DNA from: UBA2982 sp040081395
GTDB taxonomy: Bacteria; Gemmatimonadota; Gemmatimonadetes; Longimicrobiales; Gaopeijiaceae
NCBI GenBank assembly: GCA_040081395.1
Contig: JBEBGN010000105.1
Coordinates: forward strand, 1 to 10,877
Direction of reading: 5' to 3'
Length of the DNA: 10,877 nt
Every line of letters starts with the position of its first letter. The stretch's first letter is position 1. Of the stretch, positions 5,676 through 10,877 are shown in pieces. Made by a program: the position numbers and the translations under genes. Below the pieces are notes generated by a model that ran no database searches, had not been told where the DNA came from, and was given only the letters and a program-made list of their open reading frames with translations.

Positions 5676-8318
5676 ATGTCCGACGTAATCTCCCGCCTGA
5701 ACGTGGCCCTCCACGGCCGCTATCGCGTCGAGCGCCCGCTCGGCGAGGGCGGCATGGCGACGGTGTACCTGGCGGACGACCTGAAGCACGAACGTAGGGT
5801 GGCGCTCAAGGTCCTGAAGCCGGAGCTAGCGGCCGCCGTGGGCGCCGAGCGCTTCCTGGCCGAGATCAAGACCACGGCGAACCTGCAGCATCCACACATC
5901 CTCCCCCTCTTCGACTCGGGGGAGGCGGCCGGCTTCCTCTTCTATGTGATGCCGTGGGTGGAAGGCGAGTCACTCCGTGAGAAGCTCGACCGCGAGCACC
6001 AGCTAGCTGTGGATGAGGCGGTTCGCATCGCGACGAAAGTGGCTGCGGCCCTCCAGGCGGCGCACGAGCGCGGCGTGATCCACCGGGACATCAAGCCAGC
6101 GAATATCCTGCTGGCGAACGGGGAGCCCCTCGTCTCGGACTTCGGGATCGCGCTCGCGGTCAGCAGAGGTGGCGGGGGCCGCCTCACCGAGACAGGCATG
6201 AGTGTCGGTACCCCGCACTACATGAGCCCGGAGCAGGCAACGGGGGATTCCCGCGTGGGCCCGGCGACGGACCTCTACGCGCTCGGATGCGTGCTGTTCG
6301 AGATGCTGGTGGGAGAGCCACCCCACACGGGGAGCACGCCACAGGCCATCTTGGCCAAGATCATCATGTCCGAGCCGGTGTCGGCGAGTGCCCACCGGCG
6401 GACGGTGCCTCCCAACGTGGAAGCGACGATCAAGAGAGCGCTCGAGAGGCTTCCTGCTGACCGCTTCGGCAGCGCGGCCGAGTTCCTGAGAGCGCTCACC
6501 GAACCCACCTATCGCTACGGAGGGGTGGTGGACGGTGCAGGGTCCCACGGACCTTGGAAGAAGATCTCCATGGGGCTCGCGGCGAGCACGGCCGCGCTCG
6601 CCCTCGTGGCTGTCTGGTCGGCCTCGGCGCTCCTGGGCCCCGAGCGTGCCGCGGTGGCCCGTTTCGACGTGACCCCCGCCACCGAGGGTCAGCTGCTGGC
6701 GGCTTCAGCGCAGGGTGTCCGCGCCGTGCCTTCCCCGGATGGGTCGTGGTTCGTATACGTCGGCGAGGCCCCCGGTGGAGGCAAGCAACTCTGGCGACGC
6801 ACGCTGGACGACCTCGTGGCCGTGGCGCTGCCCGGGACCGAGGGCGCCAACGCGCCGGTCGTCTCACCGGATGGGTCGTCGGTGGCGTTCGTGACCGACG
6901 ACCTCGCGATCCGCATCGTGTCGCTACAGGGCGGTCCGCCGTTCACCGTGGTCGCCTCGGGTGGCCCATTCGACTGGGGCTCGGACGGAATGATCTACTT
7001 CGCCCGGGACGGCATCATCCATCGGGTGTTGGCGACAGGGGGAGAGGCCACACCGTTCACGGCACCGGTGGAGAACGTGGTCCCGAGGAACCTCGACGCG
7101 CTCCCGGACGGGCGCGGTCTCTTGATGACGCTCTTCGTGGGCACGCCGGCCCAAGCCAGGATCGCCGCGGTGGGTCCGGAGGGTGGCGAGGTGCGGGAGA
7201 TCCTGGCGGGGACGATGGCCCGCTACGCGGAGTCGGGCCACATCGTCCATGCGACCGCGGCGGGCACACTGATGGCGGCACCGTTCGATGTTCGCCGCCT
7301 CGAACTGACGGGTCCCTCGGTGCCACTCCTGGAGGGGGTTGCGGTGGACAACACCGCGAGAGCGCAGTTCGCGTTGTCGCAGTCGGGAACGCTGCTGTAC
7401 GGCATCGGCGCTGGGTCTGCCTCCGAACTGGTTTGGGTTAGTCGGGACGGTCGGGTCGAGCCTGTGGACGAGACATGGACGGGCGAGTTCGGGTCCCCCT
7501 CGCTCTCGCCCGACGGCACGCGTGTGACCGTCGCGATCCAGGGGGCGACGTCCATGGACATCTGGGTGAAGCTGCTCGATCGCGGCCCGAGCACTCGATT
7601 GACCCTGGATGGCGGTCGAAGCGACTACCCGATTTGGACGCCCGATGGAGGGTCGGTGACCTTCACCTCCGACCGGGCCGGCCCGTCATTCGACCTATGG
7701 ACGAAGCGGGCGGACGGCAGCGCGGAGCCAGTGTTGGAGCTCGACGAAGAATGGGCGTTGGCCGAAGCCGCGTGGTCACCCGACGGCGCGTGGTTCATCC
7801 ACCGGACCTCCTCGAACCTGCGGGGCGCGGGTGACATCCTGGGACACCCCCACCCCCGCACAGCCGCCCCCGTACCGCTGGTCGCATCGAGCTTTACCGA
7901 ACTGGCCCCAATGGTCTCACCCGACGGGCGGTGGATGGCGTACTCGTCGAACGAGACCGGGCGATCCGAGGTCTTCGTGGTGCCGTTCCCCAACACGCGG
8001 GACGCGAGATGGTCGGTGTCGGTCGGCGGAGGCTCCGAGCCGCTGTGGTCTCGGGACGGCCGAGAGATCTTCTACCGCAATGGGCAGGGAGACGTCATGG
8101 CCGTGGCGGTCCGGGCCGACCCCGGGTTCTCAGTGGGGACGCCGAGTGTGCTGTTTCCAGGCGCAGATTATCAGCGCAACATCGTCCATCGGCAGTACGA
8201 TGTGGCGCCGGATGGCGAGCGATTCATCATGGTCCGTCGGGTCGGTGCTGGCCAACAGAGTCGGCTCGTTCTGGTTCAGGGCTTCTTCGAAGAGTTGGCC
8301 CGGATCGCGCCGAGCTGA
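5676..8318 (+). CDS. Membrane Ser/Thr protein kinase with PD40 beta-propeller sensor
   Basis: An 880-residue Hanks-type kinase fused to an extracytoplasmic propeller. Kinase landmarks are all present: glycine loop GEGGMATV (23-30), Lys45 in VALKVL, helix-C Glu63, catalytic HRDIKPAN (136-143, Asp138), DFG (155-157), SPE in place of APE (184-186), and Asp199 in ATDLYALG. A single membrane helix follows at about 298-320 (MGLAASTAALALVAVWSASALL). The remainder, about 330-870, contains repeated PD40/TolB-like blades marked by SPDG-type motifs (PSPDGSWFVYV, VSPDGSSVAFV, LSPDGTRVTVAI, WTPDGGSVTFTSDR, WSPDGAWFIH, VSPDGRWMAYSS). The propeller probably senses a ligand or scaffolds partners outside the membrane; the substrate is unknown. 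This architecture is abundant in Gemmatimonadota and Acidobacteriota. The ATG at 5676 has no good Shine-Dalgarno but fits the family's start. Confidence 0.95.
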   Translation: MSDVISRLNVALHGRYRVERPLGEGGMATVYLADDLKHERRVALKVLKPELAAAVGAERFLAEIKTTANLQHPHILPLFDSGEAAGFLFYVMPWVEGESLREKLDREHQLAVDEAVRIATKVAAALQAAHERGVIHRDIKPANILLANGEPLVSDFGIALAVSRGGGGRLTETGMSVGTPHYMSPEQATGDSRVGPATDLYALGCVLFEMLVGEPPHTGSTPQAILAKIIMSEPVSASAHRRTVPPNVEATIKRALERLPADRFGSAAEFLRALTEPTYRYGGVVDGAGSHGPWKKISMGLAASTAALALVAVWSASALLGPERAAVARFDVTPATEGQLLAASAQGVRAVPSPDGSWFVYVGEAPGGGKQLWRRTLDDLVAVALPGTEGANAPVVSPDGSSVAFVTDDLAIRIVSLQGGPPFTVVASGGPFDWGSDGMIYFARDGIIHRVLATGGEATPFTAPVENVVPRNLDALPDGRGLLMTLFVGTPAQARIAAVGPEGGEVREILAGTMARYAESGHIVHATAAGTLMAAPFDVRRLELTGPSVPLLEGVAVDNTARAQFALSQSGTLLYGIGAGSASELVWVSRDGRVEPVDETWTGEFGSPSLSPDGTRVTVAIQGATSMDIWVKLLDRGPSTRLTLDGGRSDYPIWTPDGGSVTFTSDRAGPSFDLWTKRADGSAEPVLELDEEWALAEAAWSPDGAWFIHRTSSNLRGAGDILGHPHPRTAAPVPLVASSFTELAPMVSPDGRWMAYSSNETGRSEVFVVPFPNTRDARWSVSVGGGSEPLWSRDGREIFYRNGQGDVMAVAVRADPGFSVGTPSVLFPGADYQRNIVHRQYDVAPDGERFIMVRRVGAGQQSRLVLVQGFFEELARIAPS

Positions 8319-8405
8319 GGCTGATGTCGCGTCGAAGGTGTAGCCCCATCAACTGGTCGGCCGGGGTCCGTTGGCGTTTGGGCAACTGAATCCAAGGAGC
8401 AACTC

Positions 8406-8762
8406 ATGTTCGTTCCACGCATCGGGGCGGCGCTCGCCGCGACTTCCGCGCTCTGGGTCCTCGCGTGCGCTCCCGCTGGCGATGGCGCTACGCAGGACCC
8501 TGCCTCGGAAACGGCCGCCGTCGACGTTTCGGCGTTCACCGAAGCCTGCATGGCTTCGTCCAACCTCGAACGCGCCATCTGCGAGTGCGCCGGTGGTCTC
8601 GCCGCGAGTGAAATGTCCCAGAACGCCTTCGCCTTCCTGGTGGCGAGCTTGAATCAGGATGAGGCAAGGACAGAGGCGCTACGCGCCGAGCTGTCGATTC
8701 AGGAGGCGATGTCCGCCGGGACGTTCATGGCGCGTGGACCGGCGCAGTGCGCGCGCCCCTGA
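8406..8762 (+). CDS. Small cysteine-containing predicted lipoprotein
   Basis: A 118-residue predicted lipoprotein. AAGGAG six bases upstream fixes the start. The signal segment AALAATSALWVLAC ends in lipobox VLAC (Cys21), followed by an Asp/Glu/Ala linker. The mature domain has four further Cys (48, 59, 61, 115) in the arrangement ACMASSNLERAICEC...QC. The spacing suggests two disulfides or, less likely, a metal site. The rest is helical (FAFLVASLNQDEARTEALRAEL). I do not recognise a named family, though small envelope lipoproteins with a C-x(10)-CxC motif recur in several phyla. It lies 87 bp after the kinase gene on the same strand and is convergent with the regulator gene 13 bp downstream. 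Confidence 0.75.
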   Translation: MFVPRIGAALAATSALWVLACAPAGDGATQDPASETAAVDVSAFTEACMASSNLERAICECAGGLAASEMSQNAFAFLVASLNQDEARTEALRAELSIQEAMSAGTFMARGPAQCARP

Positions 8763-8775
8763 CCCGGCCTTTCCT

Positions 8776-9591
8776 TCACCCCTCCCGCTCCTGTCGATCC
8801 GAATTGGCGCGTATCGCAGCAGAGACGTAGGCCGTCATGCCGGGCGCCATCTTCTCGTAGGTGGCAGAGAAGCGTGGGTCCGCCTCGTACATGTCGGCCA
8901 GGTTCCGGTGCATGGCGGGTGAGCATGGGTAGAACCAGCGGTCGATTTGTTGCCGAGCCGCTTCCGCCAGGTCCATGGCCCGCGCGCCGGTCGGGCTCGC
9001 TCCTGCGGCCTGGGCCTCGACCCACTCCCGACTCGCGGCTTCGCTCTCCGCTTGGAAGCGCCTCCAGTCTTCCTTGGTATAGCGCTTGGTGCGGCGCATC
9101 GACTCGCGGTACGCGTCGGTGTCGCCCCAGCGCTCCTGTACCTCCTCGTCGTATTGCCTATTGAAGGATTCGAATCCATCGAACATTCCCTCGGTGCTCA
9201 TCGTCCCTTCTCCGTGTAGGTCCGCCAGCGCGCGGTCCACGCCGCGCAGGATGGCTTGGGTTCGCGTGCCCTGTTCGATCAGCAGCTCGCGTTGGGCCTC
9301 GAGCAGTTTTCGACGGTCGAACGACGCGCCGTCCAGGAGCTGTTGGATCGCCTCGAGGGTGAATCCGAGCTCTCGAAACAGCATCACTTGCTGTAGCCGC
9401 CGAAGGTCCTCTTCAGAGTAGTGTCGGTAGCCTGACGACGTCCGTTCCGAGGGTCGCAGCAGTCCGATCTCGTCGTAGTGGTGGAGCGTGCGCACGGTGA
9501 CGTGAGCCAGCTCGGCTAACTCTCCGACGCGCCACGTCCGCTTTCCGGGGCCCTTCGCTGGTGGGGCCTTCCCCTTGCCGATCGTCTTCAT
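8776..9591 (-). CDS. TipA-like MerR regulator with TipAS drug-binding domain
   Basis: A 271-residue transcriptional regulator. After a Lys/Pro-rich tail (1-18) comes a MerR winged-helix domain (about 20-90: WRVGELAELAHVTVRTLHHY, DEIGLLRPSERTSSGYRHYS, LRRLQQVMLFRELGFTLEAI). A coiled-coil dimerisation helix follows (about 92-128). Residues 136-267 form a TipAS domain (YDEEVQERWGDTDAYRESM, RYTKEDWRRF, WFYPCSPAMH, MYEADPRF). This domain binds thiopeptides in Streptomyces TipAL and varied drugs in relatives such as Mta and SkgA. Cys223 is the only cysteine in the protein; where TipAL, as I recall it, has a second one (MHTC), this protein has Asn230, so covalent capture by that residue is not possible. 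The upstream region carries a matching operator, implying autoregulation. No Shine-Dalgarno precedes the ATG. The inducer is unknown. Confidence 0.93.
   Translation of the reverse strand: MKTIGKGKAPPAKGPGKRTWRVGELAELAHVTVRTLHHYDEIGLLRPSERTSSGYRHYSEEDLRRLQQVMLFRELGFTLEAIQQLLDGASFDRRKLLEAQRELLIEQGTRTQAILRGVDRALADLHGEGTMSTEGMFDGFESFNRQYDEEVQERWGDTDAYRESMRRTKRYTKEDWRRFQAESEAASREWVEAQAAGASPTGARAMDLAEAARQQIDRWFYPCSPAMHRNLADMYEADPRFSATYEKMAPGMTAYVSAAIRANSDRQEREG
9199..9213 (-). promoter_or_regulatory. Internal ribosome site and start for a TipAS-only product
   Basis: Within the regulator gene, on the minus strand, GGAG (9213-9210) precedes an in-frame ATG (9201-9199, Met131) by eight bases. Starting there would give a 141-residue protein made only of the TipAS domain, very close to the 144 residues of Streptomyces TipAS, which is also made from an in-frame internal start. 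The full-length start, in contrast, lacks any Shine-Dalgarno. Confidence 0.5.
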
Positions 9592-9597
9592 GTCGGA

Positions 9598-9628
9598 AGG
9601 CTAATCCCTCACGTAGCGTGAGGGTCAA
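9598..9628 (-). promoter_or_regulatory. TipA/MerR-type promoter with 19-bp spacer operator
   Basis: On the minus strand, -35 TTGACC (9628-9623) and -10 TAGCCT (9603-9598) are separated by 19 bp, the long spacer typical of MerR-controlled promoters. The perfect inverted repeat CCCTCACG-TAG-CGTGAGGG (9606-9624, plus-strand reading) fills it. The repeat closely resembles the CCTCACG/CGTGAGG operator of TipA. The regulator ATG begins 6 nt after the -10, so the mRNA should be leaderless. The site lies between the regulator and the divergent lipoprotein gene and could influence both. Confidence 0.8.
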
Positions 9629-9659
9629 GGGGCTTTGCCCGCCTTGAGTCGAGGGAGTC

Positions 9660-10097
9660 ATGCCCGCAGAATTGGCCGTGCTCCCGAAGCGACTGCCCCT
9701 GCTCTTGGCTCCGACAGCGTTCCTGATCGGCGCCTGCGCGTTCGGCGCCCCGGCCGTCGACGCCGACGGTCGTTGGGGATGGGACTCGGGGGCGGGCTGC
9801 GACGCCAACGTCGCCGTGGTGCGGATCGCCGCGGACACGGTGGAATGGATCGAGGGCGGACGGGTGGTCGCGCGAGCTACCGACCTACGCCGCGAGGTGA
9901 GTGCATCGGACTCCGAGAATCCCCGACCGACTCAGGTGCTCTGGTTGTACTCGTTGAACGGCGTTCCGACCGCCGATCGGTTCTATGTCTCGTTCTGGCT
10001 CGGTCGCCCCCACCTGGCCCTCTCCGAGCGGAGCGGCTCGCGTGACGCTGCTTCGATTCCTCACTTGGATGACAGACTCCGCCACTGCGGCGACTGA
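9660..10097 (+). CDS. Small predicted lipoprotein divergent from TipA-like regulator
   Basis: A 145-residue predicted lipoprotein. AGGG lies 4 bp before the ATG. The N-terminus has Lys-Arg, a hydrophobic run LPLLLAPTAFLI and a lipobox IGAC (Cys26). The mature part reads as a compact beta-rich domain (GRWGWDSGAGCDANVAVVRI, TVEWIEGGRVVARAT, DRFYVSFWLGRPHLALSE) with Cys at 40 and 143 that may form a disulfide. I do not recognise the family. The gene diverges from the TipA-like regulator across a 68-bp gap that contains the regulator's operator, so it may be co-regulated. No separate plus-strand promoter is obvious. It is convergent with the DUF2306-like gene, 8 bp away. Confidence 0.7.
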   Translation: MPAELAVLPKRLPLLLAPTAFLIGACAFGAPAVDADGRWGWDSGAGCDANVAVVRIAADTVEWIEGGRVVARATDLRREVSASDSENPRPTQVLWLYSLNGVPTADRFYVSFWLGRPHLALSERSGSRDAASIPHLDDRLRHCGD

Positions 10098-10105
10098 GGG
10101 GCTCG

Positions 10106-10633
10106 TCACCCGGCTGAGTCGCTCCTCATGGCGTCGGGCGCTTTCCGCACGGCCTCGTCGAGTCGCGTGCGGATGAGCCACACCCCCACAGCGAAGACGC
10201 CGACGCTAGCGGCGATGACCACCGTCCAGAACGCCGGCCACATCGCGCTGCCGGACAGCCTCGGCTCGAGCGCTGGCATGAGGAACCGTGTGGTCGTCTC
10301 GGCAAAGAGCGCCGCGACCAGCCCCACGTATGACCACGCCATCCAGCGCGCGTGGGCCGCGATCCAGTACTTCTTCGGTCTGCGGCCGAGCACGGTCCAC
10401 ATTCCGCCGACGATCGAGGCGCCCGAGATGAGCGCTGCGAAGTGGAATGGAGTCACCCGACCCGTGAGGTTGTACATCGCGAACGAGGTACCGACCACGC
10501 CGACCATAACCCAGACGTAGCCCTGTCCCCAGGTGCGGTGCCAGCGCGTGCCCTTCGGAAGCAGGAGCACGACGGCGCCGAGGGTCAGGGCCAAGAGGCT
10601 GAAGAGGAGGTGGAAGGTCCCGGTCGGGGTCAT
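10106..10633 (-). CDS. DUF2306-like integral membrane protein
   Basis: A 175-residue inner-membrane protein with about five or six hydrophobic helices. Motifs agree with DUF2306-type proteins as I know them: GTFHLLFSLLALTLGAVVLL then PKGTRWHRTWGQGYV, a Phe/His pair in TPFHFAALISG, and IAAHARWMAWSYVGLVAALF. The paired histidines in helices are reminiscent of haem- or metal-binding membrane proteins, but function is not established. I chose the ATG at 10633 over the in-frame ATG at 10669. The 12 extra codons of the longer form are polar and include many A/T-ending codons (GTT, GCA, GTA, ACT, TCA), unlike the rest of the gene, and TAACTT, a possible -10, lies 5 nt before the shorter start. No Shine-Dalgarno is present at either. 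Confidence 0.8.
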   Translation of the reverse strand: MTPTGTFHLLFSLLALTLGAVVLLLPKGTRWHRTWGQGYVWVMVGVVGTSFAMYNLTGRVTPFHFAALISGASIVGGMWTVLGRRPKKYWIAAHARWMAWSYVGLVAALFAETTTRFLMPALEPRLSGSAMWPAFWTVVIAASVGVFAVGVWLIRTRLDEAVRKAPDAMRSDSAG

Positions 10634-10756
10634 GGGTGAAGTTACGCGGCTGCTCGGTGCAACCTTCATGTAGGCCGCGCATTGAACTGCAGAGATTGCC
10701 CGGGGCCTACCGAATGCCTAATTCACCTGCTCCACCGACGTACCCCAGGAGGCAGC

Positions 10757-10877
10757 ATGCGGCTCACCCGGTTCCTCATTCCGGCTTTCCTCGCGCTCGC
10801 GTCTCGGCCGGTCGCGGCCCAGTTGGTCCTTCCACCGCAGCCAGCCTCCCAAGACCCGATCGCCCTCATGGTCGGCC
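10757..10877 (+). CDS. Exported protein, N-terminal fragment only
   Basis: AGGAGG four bases before the ATG gives a strong start, and 40 codons are visible before the window ends. The product begins MRLTRFLIPAFLALASRPV with a VAA/Q cleavage site, a standard Sec signal peptide. The mature start is Pro/Gln-rich (LVLPPQPASQDPIALMVG). Too little remains to assign a family. A weak promoter-like pair (TTGCCC at 10696, TAATTC 17 bp later) lies upstream. Confidence 0.75.
   Translation, partial: MRLTRFLIPAFLALASRPVAAQLVLPPQPASQDPIALMVG

Noticed and set aside
6554..7441. 295-codon plus-strand frame inside the kinase gene
   Set aside because: Highly Arg/Gly-rich and lies wholly within the well-supported propeller-coding frame.
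9626..9646. CAAG...CTTG hairpin with GGGC-TTT-GCCC between the regulator operator and the lipoprotein gene
   Set aside because: Small bulged stem with no T-run, in a region already explained by the promoter; no clear function.

Overview
The window is high-GC bacterial chromosome. It most likely comes from Gemmatimonadota or a close relative. The main reason is the 880-residue Ser/Thr kinase fused to a PD40 beta-propeller, whose kinase wording (VALKVLKPEL, FLAEIKTTANLQHPHILPLF) is typical of that phylum. The many small secreted lipoproteins and the Ig-like-repeat surface protein fit the same assignment, which is an inference from style and not a phylogeny. No rRNA, tRNA, CRISPR array or insertion sequence was seen.

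Layout. Positions 1-2103 are on the minus strand: a partial uup ABC-F ATPase (1-1025), a small 81-codon gene with a double-glycine-leader-like motif (1101-1346), and a vapBC toxin-antitoxin pair (1472-2103). The antitoxin start codon sits inside one of two identical 10-bp palindromes. Positions 2233-3218 (+) hold a secreted cupin and a small lipoprotein, probably one operon. Positions 3219-3614 contain no gene but carry dense regulatory signals: a palindrome in the position of an enhancer site, a sigma-54-type promoter, a c-di-GMP-I (GEMM)-like riboswitch core and a 15-bp GC-rich hairpin. These precede a 630-residue lipoprotein with Ig-like repeats and a concanavalin-A-like C-terminal domain (3615-5507), closed by a strong hairpin. 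Positions 5676-8762 (+) encode the membrane kinase/propeller and a cysteine-containing lipoprotein. Positions 8776-9591 (-) encode a TipA-like MerR regulator with its own operator, and its divergent neighbour is a lipoprotein (9660-10097, +). The window ends with a DUF2306-like membrane protein (10106-10633, -) and the first 40 codons of an exported protein (10757 onward, +).

How the parts work together. The strongest reading is of separate small regulatory circuits. VapB probably represses its own promoter through the paired palindromes. The TipA-like regulator probably controls its own promoter, whose 19-bp spacer is a perfect inverted repeat, and it has a well-placed internal start that would give a drug-binding-domain-only form, as in Streptomyces TipAL/TipAS. 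The Ig/lectin lipoprotein appears to be under both sigma-54 and a cyclic-dinucleotide-responsive leader RNA, which suits a surface or matrix protein. The riboswitch core is degenerate. By eye, the base equivalent to G20 reads A, a change linked to 3',3'-cGAMP selectivity in GEMM-Ib RNAs, so its ligand is open.
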